Below, piece after piece: positions 13,061 through 25,380 of a stretch of DNA of 64,000 nt. Numbering within the stretch: position 1 is the stretch's first letter; each line of letters opens with the position of its first letter. The notes beneath the pieces were generated by a model. It had not been told where the DNA came from and ran no database searches. It saw nothing but the letters and a program-made list of their open reading frames with translations. The stretch is from Ailanthus altissimus (lineage: Eukaryota; Streptophyta; Magnoliopsida; Sapindales; Simaroubaceae): the NCBI GenBank assembly GCA_946807835.1, contig OX327690.1, positions 7,474,501 to 7,538,500 of the forward strand, in the 5' to 3' direction. The translations under genes and the position numbers were made by a program.

Positions 13061-13551
13061 AAAGAAGATTCCCTCAATATTATCTTTTCCATTATTGACA
13101 TTTCTTTAGCATTTGATGCTAGTATTGGCTGGGTATTAGATAACACAAATCTTTCTCACATCTACAATATGTTACAGGGTCTGAAGGAAGTTAGATTGCT
13201 ACAGCTGGGAGAGGTACAGCTTCAAGTAAGAAATGGTGATCTTCTACAAGTTGAGGCTGTTAGACATTATAATTTGATTCTTCTTTGTAATAAAACTATT
13301 GTACTTCATAATTGTTATTTTGTGCCTGCTATGATCAGATAGATTATCTCTCTTCATATACTTGAAAGTGAAGGGTATCGTATGTATATTAAAAGTACTT
13401 TTTATAGTTATGTGATATGTTTGATGTTTTATTACCTGAGTGTCAGTTAATTAATGAGCATTATGTTTTGGATACAACAAAAAATGTCATGAATGTACAG
13501 GGTAGCACTAGTAATAGTGCATAAGCTTTAAATAATACAGAATTGTGACAC

Positions 13552-14253
13552 ATGAGATTGGGTCATATAGGTGTGAAACGCCTAACTTGTCTAGTTAAGG
13601 ATGGTTGGATACCTAATTTGAACATAGAATCTTACCCAATTTGTGAATCTTATATTCAAGGAAAAATGACTAAATCTCCATTCACTGATGTTGGACATCG
13701 TGCCACTGATTTATTGGAACTAATACATAGTGATATATACGGTCCAATGAATCATGTTATAATGGGTGGATTTTGATATTTTGTTACCTTTATTGATGAT
13801 TTATCACGATACGGGTACGTGTTTCTTATGAAACATAAGTCAGAAATCTTTGAAAAGTTCAAAGAGTTCAGACTTGAAGTAGAGAAACAAACCGGTATGT
13901 ATGTCAAATGCCTTCGATCAGATCAAGACGGTAAGTACATGAGCAGTAAATTTTTTGATTATTTAAAGGAGAATAGGATTCTAGCTCAGTATAGTCCTCC
14001 AAGTACTCTGTAACACAATGGTATATCAAAGAGGAGGAATCAAACTTTATTGGATATAGTTCAATCAATGATGAGCTTCACCGATCTACCTAAACATCTT
14101 TGGGGTTATGCTCTAGAAACTACTACTCATATATTGAATAGAGTTCCATCTAAAGTTGTTCCAACTACTCCACATGAGATGTTGAATGGAAAGAAACCAA
14201 GTCTTAAATACTTTAAGATTTGGGGCTGTCCTACTTACTATGTAACAGGTTAA
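13552..14253 (+). pseudogene. copia copy B pre-integrase and integrase core
   Basis: Opens with the pre-integrase motif RLGHIGVKRL, followed by ELIHSDIYGPM (first catalytic Asp region), YFVTFIDDLSRYGYVFLMKHK, a changed second catalytic box RSDQDGKYMS, and the third region PKHLWGYALETTTHILNRVPS. This is the copia integrase order. Stops occur after GGF (TGA, for an expected Arg CGA) and before HNG (TAA, for an expected Gln CAA). The enzyme would insert element cDNA into host DNA. Not functional. Confidence 0.85.
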
Positions 14254-14519
14254 ACTTGCACCTATGAGGTACAAGTACCAGTTCGTTGGGTATCCCAAGA
14301 ATTCAATGCTATACCAATTCTATAATCTCGAGGAGCAAAATGTGTTTGTTTCTCAAATGCCACTTTTCTTGAGAAAGTGTTTCTCATGGATCGTAGAGGT
14401 TGTAGAAAGATTGTGCTTGATGAAGCCAATCAGAGCTAACATGAACTCGAGATGAAACCTTAAAGTCAATTGAGTGGAATACCTTTAACACACCCTCCAC
14501 GTAGGTCTGAAAAGATGTT

Positions 14520-15130
14520 TATAGCACCTACAATGTATGGTCAGATGCCTGAAGGTGCACTTGGAGTTTTTTTAGTGGAAGAAAACAATCCTTTAACCTA
14601 TAAGGATGCGATGTTAAACATCGACTCGAAAAAGTGACAAGAAGCCATGAAATTTGAAATTGACTCAATTCATCACAATCAAGTATGGGATTTGGTTGAG
14701 CTTTCTGAAGGAATAGTTTCTATAGGTTGTAAATGGATTTACAAGTAGAAGCGTCAGTCAGAAGGGAAGGTAGAGACCTTTAAAGCTCGACTTGTTGCAA
14801 AAGGTTATTCTTAACGATCTGTGATCAATTATGAGGAAACCTTTGCACCAGTAGTGATGTTGAAGTCAATATGAATTTTATTGGCTATTACTGCATATTA
14901 TGACTATGAGATATGACAGATGAATGTAAATATGACATTCTTGAATGGATATCTCGAGGAAGAGATATACATAGAACAGCCTGAAGGTTTTGCATCCAGC
15001 CTATCCACGGGTCTACTATGCAAACTAAAGAAGTCTATTTATAGGCTTAAGCAGGACTTCCTAGAGTTAGAACCTTCATTTTGATGAGGTGATTAAAGGA
15101 TCTGGTTTCATAAAAAATGATGAGGAACCA
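14520..15130 (+). pseudogene. copia copy B reverse transcriptase
   Basis: Plus-strand frames carry the copia reverse transcriptase landmarks: VWDLVELSEG, GCKWIYK, FKARLVAKGYS, YEETFAPVVMLKSI, FLNGYLEEEIYIEQPEGF and LKKSIYRLKQ. Stops replace residues expected to be Trp, Gln or Arg. The YVDD catalytic region further right is damaged (about 15165-15200). Inactive copy of the polymerase that would convert element RNA to DNA. Confidence 0.82.
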
Positions 15131-15569
15131 TATGTGTATAAAAAAGTCACATGGTTGTCTTCTTAATTCTATACATGGATTACATATTGATCATTGGGAA
15201 TGATATCGGTATGTTATAATCAGTCAAGAGTTATTTAAACAAAAACTTCTCTATAAAGGACTTAGGAGAGGCTTCTTATATACTAAGTATAAAGCTTTAT
15301 AGAGATAGAGCTAGGAAGCTAATAGGACTCTCTCAATCATCATACATCGATAGTGTCGTTGAAAGGTACAATTTTACTAACTGCAAGACAGTTAATGTAC
15401 CTTTCAAACATGGCATATCTTTCGAGGAGAAAGTCTCATCAGACAGAAGATGAAAGAGTTAGAATGTCTAAGATGCCATATGCATCAGCTGTAGGCAGCC
15501 TAATGTATGTTATGATATACACAAAACCTAACATCAGTATACTTGTAAGTGTTACTAGCTAGTATCAAT

Positions 15570-16150
15570 CTGTTCCAGGTGACAGCCATTGGATGGCAGT
15601 CAAACATGTCCTTAAATACCTTAAGGGTACAAAGGACAAATTTCTCATTTATGGAGAAAATGATTTGCAGGTTAAAGGATACATAGATTTAGACTTCTAG
15701 TCTGATCCAAAAGATAGAAAGTCTACATGTGGATATATATTTATCCTCAAGGGTGCTGCAATGAGTTAGAAGAGCACTAAATAGGGATCCACTGCTGATT
15801 CAACAACAGGAGTGGAATACATTGCAGCCTCTGAGGCAGCAAAGGAAGTACTGTGGATATGTAAGTTTGTCATCGAGTTTGGGATTGTCCCAAGTTCGAT
15901 GGATCATATCCCTTTATTCTGTGATAACAATGGAGCCATTGCACAAGTAAAATAGCCAAGAGCGCACCAAAAATCTAAACGTGTGGAGAGGAAATACCAT
16001 ATAATTAAAAAAATCTTGGCTATAAGAGATGTAATAATTTGTAGAGTTGACTCTATAAATAATGTAGCAGATCTACTGACTAAGGCCTTAACTTCAAAGG
16101 TGTTTGAGAAACAAGTAGAGTCAATGGGTATAAGATACCACTATGAATGA
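15570..16150 (+). pseudogene. copia copy B RNase H and polyprotein C-terminus
   Basis: Contains HWMAVKHVLKYLKGTKD, then DF-stop-SDPKDRKSTCGYIF, TGVEYIAASEAAKEVLWI, LFCDNNGAIA and NNVADLLTKAL, all landmarks of copia RNase H, ending in HYE and a TGA at 16148-16150. The purine-rich tract AGTGGGAG follows at once, then the 3' LTR. Stops at Gln and Trp positions disable it. Confidence 0.85.
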
Positions 16151-16159
16151 CATTAGAGC

Positions 16160-16170
16160 AAGTGGGAGTT
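16160..16170 (+). other. Polypurine tract of copia copy B
   Basis: AAGTGGGAGTT directly precedes the TGTTGAGA start of the 3' LTR, the expected place for the plus-strand DNA primer. Copy A has the matching AAATGGGAGAT before 3467. Confidence 0.75.
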
Positions 16171-17455
16171 TGTTGAGATTTGTACTCACGTGCCATCCCA
16201 TTGTTGTATGAATATTTTATTTTATAATATTTATATAAAACATTATTTGTTAAATTGCTAATTACTATTATTAAATGGTTCAATACTTGTGATGCTACAG
16301 ACATTAAGGAGTTTAGATTTGGTCTAAAGAAGTTTAGATCAATGCCGAGAGTTAACATCACTGAAAACTATAAATGCTAAAGAGTTAGCATGTTATATTA
16401 ATCAGTGAAGTCTAAGAGTTAGAATCTTGTCTGTGTTGGTACAAAAACCTGAGAATACATTAGTAATAACATAGTTGCAAGAGTTGTAATAGGTGCTAAG
16501 AAATGTTATTATGCAAGTCTATTCTCAAATTAATATTCTTGGTCTCAATTCACGAATGCAAGTCTGTCGGTGGAATCCTTTTACAAAGACCAGTGTATAT
16601 TGTACCTAGATGGTCTAGATAATTGTTCTTAGCTAACCAGTGTATACTAAACACTGAACAGACTCAACAAAGACCCTAATAGACATCCCATGAAGTCGTC
16701 AATAGAAGGTCCTCTCAAGTTGGGTAGAATACGTGATTCTATGACCTGAGTACTATGGTAGGGTTGTAAGTGATCTATCATACTTTGATTCCATGCATGT
16801 CACAGACATTTCATGATGTGACCGCTGGGTGTCGCTGGGTATAGTCTGATGCTTATAAAGTATGATGTGTACAGATATAGAATTCATCAGCTTACATAGA
16901 TGAGTTATATATCTAAATGCTCAGAGACTGTATCTTAAAAAGTCTTATGGCCATAAGTAACAAACTCAGGAAAAGGGTTTCCTATAGGGTTAAATAATGT
17001 TGTAAAAGTTTTTGCATATATTATTTATTAAGATATGTGTCTGGAGATAAGTTCCCCGATGAGCACATAGAGATTTGACGGTAGTGATCTATATCCCTGC
17101 TCTTTCAGGATATAATTGATAGAAGGATTATACGTAAGCACTATGACCTCAACTTGTATAGTCTACTACACTGATTTGTAATATCTGTGATGTGTGCGTA
17201 GGACATTGAGAGTGGATCTAAAGAGTCCCGTAATATGAAGTATACTTATTGTGCACTGCGGCAACGTACCAGATTGAATAGTTCGATCTAGAAAATTTCA
17301 GCAGACTAGACATTTACTTCAGTCTTCCTTCAGGTATCATTGAGTAATTTATATTTCGCTCATCCGCTGTGCATATATGTATGTGATACATATGCTATAT
17401 TTTAATGATAGACACAAATCCACATGCATGCACCCTAAGTTTAAAATCACTTACA
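16171..17455 (+). repeat. 3' LTR of copia copy B, internally deleted
   Basis: TGTTGAGATTTG to ATCACTTACA, 1285 bp against 2302 bp for the 5' LTR. The missing part corresponds to 10001-10943 of the 5' LTR, with at most one base of homology at the join near 17335. LTR A keeps sequence corresponding to the missing part, so this is a deletion and not an insertion in the 5' copy. Confidence 0.85.
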
Positions 17456-18979
17456 ATAAATGCTAAAAGTTAGCACTACTAAGAGTTGGTAGGTTATAAG
17501 AGTCAGCAATATCTAAAGAGTTAGAACTTTGTCTATAATAGGACAAAGACTTAAGAGTCTACTTGTATTTATGTTCACCAATGCAAGTTTATCGGTGAAT
17601 CACTATTATATATATTAATGTATGTCTATGTATGTATTGTACAGATGATTGTAGTTGACTATAAGCTCAATGAAAGCTCGTATAGATATGTAGGTATTCA
17701 ATTAGGACTGGATACTAAACAGACTCACGAGGACCCCAATATATATCCTATGAATCCGTCAAAGGTATTTGCATATATTGTTCATTAAGATACAAATATA
17801 AAGATAAGTTCACGGATGAGATTATTGGGATTTATCAGTGATGGTCTATATCTCGCACATCTAGGATATAATGACAGAATGATTATACGAATATGTAGTA
17901 ACCTCAACATGTATGGTCTAACGCACTAATTTGTAATATCCATGATGTGTGCGTGGGGCATCGATCACGAATTTTTGAAATAGTTCTGTTTGACGAATCG
18001 GACGTGGACCTAAAGAGTCTCAATATGAAATGTATTGTTTCAGCACTTGGGCAACGTGCCGTGTTAAATAGTTCAATACAATAAAATCTAACAATTTACT
18101 ATAGTTTAGTTAACTAAAGTATATGGTTAAATGGTAGGACCCACTTTAGGTTAACTTGATAACCTAGGAAGGACATAAATGTAATTTTATTTAATGATTA
18201 TTTAATTGTTAAATAATTTTGATAAATATTTATTTATTTAATACTTAAATAAATAATTTATTTTAATTGTAGTTAAAAGTTAACCATATGATTAAGTTAA
18301 GTTAACCTTACTTAATGGTTAAGTAAAGGTTAACCTAACCATTGTTAAGTTAGTTAACTATGGTTAGAATATTTAAATATTTATTTAACCTAACTAGAAT
18401 TAAGAGTTAACTATGGTTAGGTTAAGTTAAATGCAAATTGAAATTAAGTGAAATGAAATTAAATTAAATTCATTTGTATATATTAGCAAAATGTAATTAA
18501 AATTAATAAGGTTAATTTCATTTTTTGCTAACTCATTGGCCAGCCATAACAATAAAAAAAATTATTTTCATAATTTTGGATTCAATTGTTGAATTCATAA
18601 TTTTCTTTTGTTGGGCTTAAAAAATCAATTAAGAAAAAAATAGGTTTTTGATTAATTGATTAAGTGTTAATAAAAGAAAAATCAAGAACACAAGTTTAAT
18701 TTGTTAAACTTTTGTTGGATCAAATACTACCATTCTAGATAATCAATCCCATCATTGTTGATTACTAAAATTGATCAAAGTTTGCATTTTGGTAGACTTT
18801 AACAATTTTGATCTAAAGGCTTCCAGGGTTATTTCTCAATTTTATTTATGTTAATTTGGTTAATATGAAACAATCATGTTTACTACAAATTTTTATGCTT
18901 CCGCGGTACATATATATGTATATTTTATTGTTAAACACATATACCACATGCAAACACCATAAATAAATCAACACCCAAT
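17456..18979 (+). repeat. LTR C, right part
   Basis: Resumes with ATAAATGCTAAAAGTTAGCAC exactly where the left part broke off, and continues through family LTR sequence to ACACCCAAT. The distal part (18115-18440) is dense in GTTAA and GGTTAA words. Joined with 8549-8761 it makes an LTR of about 1.7 kb with no second LTR or internal region, so it is a solo LTR or a remnant of one. Confidence 0.8.
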
Positions 18980-20700
18980 AGTTGTCCATCTGCTTCTTTA
19001 AGGTATAACATTTCCTTATGAGATGCTCCATGTTCCGATGAAAGGTCGCATTTCTTTATTTGGTCATGTTAGTCTAAGGCATTGCTATAGTGGGGGGCTT
19101 GGTGAGTAGACCTCAATCTTTTATAGCTTAAAAGGCAACTTACAAATAGGTTGTTAAAGGGACAAACTTATTGATATCGTTACTTAAGGTTTGTCCCCAT
19201 AGCCCTGTTTCCTATGTGGGTTTCTTTTGGTCAATCCAGTTGATCCATCCATAGATATTTAGTAATCTATGGTAGAGTTCTATCTCTACTCCTCCTAAGA
19301 TATCTTCTTTCTAAAGATCTCATTTTTCCTGTATCTCGAGGATGTACCTTCTCTTAGGCAGTGTCTACAACAACCTCCTTTTTTACTTCTTCTTTTTACT
19401 CGATAACAATATATTTTGGTGCCTTATGGTAGGCAATCGCATAGCTCAAGATGGAGCTTTTCAGAGAGGTGGTACTAGAATTGGCTTATCTTCAACCTAG
19501 TCTTTAAGGCTTCTAGGGCTATCAGAAGGTCAAAAACCTCAAAGCTAGATTTCCTAATGGTGAAACCTCTTCATGTACTCCCTCAAGCTTTTTATTCACC
19601 CTTATTTAATTTTTCGCAACTGTCTAGGGTCCTTAGCTACCTTATACGATCCTTTGAAGTGTTATACAAATTTCTCCGTGAGCTCACTATAAGAAGAGAT
19701 GCTCTACTATTTTAGTCCTTTGTACCACTAAAGTGTGAGGTCCTTATAAGTTTATATGGAACAATCTATATATTCACTTCTGCTTTAACCCCATAATGGA
19801 CACAAGATTCGTGATTTGATCCATGTAATGGTTGAGATCCATAGTGCCTCTATAACTACGAAGGTTGGGTAACCTAAACTTATAGCCAGATCCATATCCC
19901 TAAGCATATTTGTCAATGAGAACTTCTCGCTATTTTTGTCTTCTTTAGACGAAGAATATCTCTTCTTTCTTGGGCCTTTACTGTTATACGGCTCTAGAAT
20001 AGGCTCTGTATAGTGTCTTTGGCACTTTTGAAATAAAAAAATACATGAACATAGTTAGGTCTTTCTAGTGGTCATTCCGACAAGGTCCCTCAAATGCCTA
20101 AGTTAGAAAATGTAGGCAATGATTGTAGAAGAGAACTTTTTAAGTGTTTTTATGGAAGAATTTTATTGGCTTTGGTCATAATAACTTTACCTTTTATAGT
20201 TGGTTCTTGTTGTTCCATCCTAAGAATCAAAGGCGAGAAATTTATCCATCTCTATCATGATTGGTAGCGAGTTTAAGGTAATGAAATAGATTCTTATCCC
20301 AAGACTTTTGTGCTTTCCTAATAAGAATTTGACTCTAATCCTGAGATTCTCAAGGTTTTTATTTGTTGGTGATGATTAATATGAATCCTTTAAGTCACAG
20401 GATTCAGGTGTTTAAAGCAAGCCTTTAAACTTCTTGAGGTCCTAATTGTTCGAGAAGATATCAATGACCTCCTTTAGGTTTAGACTTCGATACCGAGCAA
20501 GTTCTTGCTTGGGAACATGTAGATGAGTTCTTGGTTTCGGGTTTAAATATGAAAGGTTTGAGTTAAAATAGGCCTGGGCTCCCTTATGAGTTGAGGTTCT
20601 GTACCCTGAAGTATGGTCAATATACCCTTGACCTTTAGCTCACTTGAATTGGGTTTTGATCTCGGGCCAAACCCTTGAAGGGAACAATTTATATGGTTAC
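18980..20700 (-). pseudogene. Ty3-gypsy element G1, gag part
   Basis: Minus-strand continuation of the element whose pol lies at 7040-8547. Near 19890-19420 the translation has a gag core: FRLPNLRSYRGTMDLNHYMDQ, then SIMGLKQK, and pieces of the family's Trp/Lys-rich gag core through NKKLEGVHEEV. At 19031-18981 the gag C-terminal CYTLKKQMDN runs into LTR C, and its continuation (LVRDYYLDEF) starts at 8547. Heavily decayed. The 5' LTR was not delimited. Confidence 0.7.
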
Positions 20701-21349
20701 AAATACAAAATAGGACCTTACTCTTGTAAAAATAAGTTACATATTATTAATTATTGAATTAAGTTTAAAATTTTTAACTAATTTAAAATTAAAATAAAAT
20801 TATTATTTATCGGTATTTAACGTTACATTTACTAATCTACGTAATAGTTGGTTTTCTTTTATAATAGAATATTGAAAGAGATCCAAATACGACATCAAAT
20901 ATAGAGGTATATGTTCCTTTTATTTTTTACAGATTTAAGAATTGAGTTAGATATATCTATGCATCATAATTGGGCTAATTTAAAAGAAAATATTTTAATT
21001 AAAAAGTGACTTTTAATATTAATATTAATATTTATAAAAAAAATATTAGTAACAAACACGTTGTGCTTGATGATGTCTATTTGGACCCGATGCACACTCT
21101 CGAGTAGAAATTATGAACAAATTGAAAAATACCACAAAGAATAGATATATAACCATAATCCTATTCCAAAAATTAAAAATAACCAAATTTAGTCACATTA
21201 TTCTAATAAATTTTTATGGGAGTTATAAATAAGATCAAGTATATGATAAATGAATAACCATGTATATTTTGGATCATTCTTTCATTTATTTAATGTGCAC
21301 TACTTTAAAAAGAAATTATTTATAAAATATTTCTTGCTATGTCTTCTCA
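20701..21349. other. AT-rich spacer, no gene seen
   Basis: No coding motif or structural repeat recognised between gypsy elements G1 and G2. Confidence 0.5.
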
Positions 21350-24300
21350 ACACCTCAAATGTCTTTTTAGGTCTAACCTATGGTTAGTAGTGAGTATCGA
21401 CTTAGTGATCATATCATTTATGTAGGCTTTTATAGTCTTTCCAATTTGATTATACGAGACCCTAGTAGGTAGCCCTTATATTCTTGAGCCCAAAAAACAT
21501 TGCCTTGTAATAGCACAGACTTATTTTGGTGATAAAGACAATCTTTTACTCGTTTAGGCCTTATACCAATATGGTTGTAACTTGAGAAGGCATCCATAAA
21601 GCTTATGAGCTCATGTCCTAAGGTCACATCAACCACCTAATCAATCCAAAGCAGGTGGAGGCTATCTTTATGGTAAGCCTTGTTAAGATTAGTGAAATCC
21701 ATACATATGCACTACTTCCCATTTACTTTCTTCATAACACCACATGGGAGAACTATTCTGGGCAATGAGCCTAATGGATGAAACAGGTATTAAGTAGCTT
21801 GTTTACCATCGTCTATATGGCCTCGTACATTTCTTAATTAAAAGGTCTTTACTTCTATTTCACTAGTTTGTCATTAGGATCTACATTTAGTATATAGCAG
21901 GTTATTTTTGGATTAATCATGGGCATGTCTTTGTAGGACCAAGTAAAAATGTTTGCATACTCCCCGAGGAAGTAATTGAAGCTTCCTTGACCTCCTTGGG
22001 CATTGACTAATCTTGACTGTTTTGGTTGGGTGATGTATTAAGATAAGAACCAAAATGAGCTCTTTATTAGGCTTATTATGTTAACCTAGTAGCTTGGCTT
22101 CACTACGATTGCATAACATTTCTTAGCTGCCTTCTGGTTACTTTTCACTGTGACAACCTCTCCATTCACCAAGATCTTTATTACTAAATGGTATATAAAG
22201 ATAATAGCTTTGGTTATTATCAAGAAAGGCTTACCTAAGATCATATTGTGGGCGTTTGGTTGATCTATAACAAAAAATTCAATCATACAAGCTGTTACAT
22301 TTGGATAACTACCAATGGAGACAAAAATAGTGATAAATAAGATGGGCATTACATTGTCCCATATGAATCACACTAAAAGAGCATAGACGTGTTAACCTAG
22401 GGGACTTAATTCCCATTTTGTCCAGTGAATCTTTGTAGATCATATTTATTAAGCTCTTAGTGTTTATCATTACATAGGCAATTGGTGCCAATTTTGAAGG
22501 TGACTATAAAAGATCATCATGAGAAAGCACAACATCTTGGCAATCCTCTTAGTGAACAAAATTGATGTGTATTAGGAACTGGCTCAAGAGGAGAAAGATG
22601 TGCAATGTGAATATGCATTCCTCTATAATGTTTCTCGTGGTTTCCCAAGCATAATTTCTTACTACTCTCCTAAAGGTTCCCACTTTGATCAGACCTCCTG
22701 AGATCATATTGATCTTAGGTAATGCTTTGATGAAGACTTCTCGTGTATGGTCTCCTCGTCTTCAGGCTTGTCCTTTTGCTTAGTGCTTGATTTGCACTGA
22801 GCGTTCCTTACTTTATTGAGAAAATCCTTTAACAGACCATTCATGATCAAGGGGGCCTCAATCTACTTCCTTGGCTCGAAGCATTTAGCAGTGTTATAAT
22901 TATATCCTTTGTGAAAGTCATAATACTTTCACTTATCCTTTGATTTATGCTTCCTTTCATTATTTTGGGCTTTTAAAGCCACCTTGTTTTTATGGCGAAG
23001 AAAATGGTTTCTCTTGAGGCATTTAGTAGGCTATAAGATTGAAATTGAGACATCTCTATGGTCTGTTATGGACTCGGTTGGTTGAACTTAGGCGGTAGTA
23101 AAGGTAACCTTAGTGGAGATAAATTCTCTTGTGGTTTGAGCCTCCATAATGCAATGGTGGCATCAAAATTGGCTTAAGTTACGTGTTGTCTCCTTTTTTT
23201 CTTGTCTTTTCATTTAATACTTCCTATTTATTTCAATTTGCTTCAAGGCCCTAATATAGGCCTCACCGAACATTATCGATTTTAATTCTTGGAAGGTAAA
23301 CTATAGCTTCCCTAACTTGATGTTTATCTGGAAGTTTATAATTATGTCCTTAACACTGAAGATACCCATATAGTAACCTTCTCGCAAAAACTTTGTACAA
23401 AGTCTTTAAGAGACTTAAACTCACCCTAGTTAGCATACATAAGTCGAAGGAGTCTTTAGGCTTATCTCACGTATACTAGAACTAGAAGATAAAAGCCTCT
23501 GATAGTGAGTGAGGAAGTATATGACACTTGCATCCTCATCTATACTCTGAATCAACATATGGTCTCTATAAAGCTCTAGGTGAGTTAATAGGTCGATGAT
23601 ACCTTCATAGTCCATAAGCTGTGGCAGCCTAATTTTCAAAGCAATAGAGCATTCTTAATGTCAATAGTGAAGGTGGACCTAGCCTCCATTATAGGAAGGA
23701 GACTTACTGCTATGTTCTTTTTGAGCATATATCCTCCAAATCCTGCAAGAGCTTGTCAACCTTCTTTAGGAGGTTGGAAGCAGTATCATCTATCTTAATA
23801 GCCTCAAACTCTCTAAGGGCTTACTGCTTAGCATTAAGTGAGTCTTGAAGATCAACCTTAAAAGATTACTTCAGGTCCCTATCTTTAAAGCTTCCCTAAT
23901 CTACTCTCAACAGTAAACTAAGCTCTTTGTTAAGGTGAGAGAAAGATTTACTCTTGCTAGCTTGTCTGCTATATAAAGGCTCATGGGAATCATATCTTAT
24001 AGATGGTCATAATGAGTGCGGGCAGGAGTAAGTTGAGTTTACTCACAAACTTTCTTTTTTGTTCTCTTCTGACTGCCATTTATATTGGTCATTGTACAAT
24101 GCAACTCTTAAACAAACTTCTAAAATTGTTTTTAGGTAATTAGATCTTCATCAAGCGGTTTGTTTGGTAACCTTAAGGTGTTTCCCTAGGCATGCTTAAG
24201 GAACTTTTGCATGGGCCCCTCTAATCTTCAGCAACTTTTTCTATAGGTGGTTTTTAGTTAAAGCATCAGTTTCCTTTAATATTTTGGATATGGCAAAAGG

Positions 24301-24385
24301 CTTCAACAAGCTTTTGGTTAGTTAAACTTGGTAAAACATTACAAGGTAGGTTTTTTCTCAGAGATTTCCCACAAACAACGCCAGA
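21350..24385 (-). mobile_element. Ty3-gypsy element G2, Tat-like, truncated after reverse transcriptase
   Basis: Reading leftwards from the primer site: gag from about 24000 to 22800 (including KIRLPQLMDYEGIIDLLTHL at 23639-23580, matching the gag 'PQL-YDG-DP-HL' pattern), protease-like frames at 22491-22086 (MINTKSLINM for the family's D-T-G-S-N, active-site Asp changed), and the start of reverse transcriptase at 21760-21430 (SFMDAFSSYNHI). RNase H and integrase are absent, so the 3' half is deleted. Stops throughout. Inactive. Confidence 0.75.
24366..24383 (-). other. Primer binding site of gypsy element G2
   Basis: On the minus strand TGGCGTTGTTTGTGGGAA, close to the TGGCGCCGTCTGTGGGAA primer site common in Tat-type plant gypsy elements. 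It lies two bases from the LTR end and upstream of the gag frames, which confirms the element's orientation. Confidence 0.7.
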
Positions 24386-25380
24386 TGTTTGGGGCAAAAT
24401 TTAGTTAAGGCCTACTGAGGCCACCATAAAAGTTAAGAGTTTATTGAGTGAGAAAAATCTAAGTTATTGCCTTTTGATGTAAAGAGTTGAGCTTGGACCT
24501 TAAATTTCATGATATTGGAATTGGGATTGAGTAATGATTTACTAAGAACTGATTGAGAACCAACCACTCAGTGAGAACTGAAAAATATAGAAAACGCGAG
24601 GTTAGGGGTAAGCACCGGCTGGGTAGCCAGTGACGACTTTTCAATATTCAAGTAAGACAGTAACTTAATGGTGAATGTTCTTATAAAGAATATGAAGAAG
24701 AAACAAAGAGAATTCTTACTAGAATTACAGTACTTAATTCAAGTTCTACCTTACTTTAATTTAAAAGTGGAGTTAAATCCTTGGTATAGAGGAATCTAGC
24801 TTGAAGAATACCCTTCATGAGTGATATATGGTAATGTTGAATTGAAGGTCTCTTTTTACATATGTGATAATGTTGAATTGGGTAATTATGCCTTTCTAAG
24901 GTTTAGAGTATTAAGTATCCTCAAATTAGATTTTTTTTAGGATGATTAGCTTTAGTTAGGTGAGCTACAGGTACTTAATGAATTGTATAAGCAGTTCCTT
25001 GAGCTCAACGAATTTAGGGCCAAATTATTTCACCAACCCCAGACAAGTCTCATCCTTATATCAACAGAGGACAAAGGTCTATCACATGCTCATATGGAGA
25101 CTTATCAGTTGCTCTTTTGAGATTTTTCACTTATGATCTTATCATTAGATCTAACTATTAAGTGATGTGGCCTTTAGTTAGGTACTTGATAGGCTTATTA
25201 ATGACATGACATGATATTGAGCTTTTTCTTATGTATACGCTAATTGTAAGTCCTAATAATGACATGATGAATGATTTGGTTGTAATAAATATACCTTTAG
25301 CAGTGACACTGAATGATGACATGGACCAAAGTGCATTTCCTATCTTATGAGGTATCGAATGCCAATGAATTTCATTTGTG
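24386..25380 (-). repeat. Probable 5' LTR of gypsy element G2, right edge uncertain
   Basis: Begins (plus strand) TGTTTGGGGC two bases beyond the primer site, as an LTR in minus orientation should. The matching 3' LTR is missing, so the right boundary is a guess from the change to very AT-rich DNA. Confidence 0.45.

Larger units (their letters stand above)
8762..17455 (+). mobile_element. Ty1-copia element copy B, nearly full length, decayed
   Basis: Complete structure: 5' LTR, primer site, leader, gag, integrase, reverse transcriptase and RNase H in copia order, purine tract, and 3' LTR, bounded by ATAAA duplications. The coding order with integrase before reverse transcriptase defines it as Ty1-copia. 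The two LTRs differ at roughly one base in ten over their first 250 bp by eye, so the insertion is old. At least fourteen in-frame stops and several frameshifts make it inactive. It sits inside LTR C, which sits inside gypsy element G1. Confidence 0.92.
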
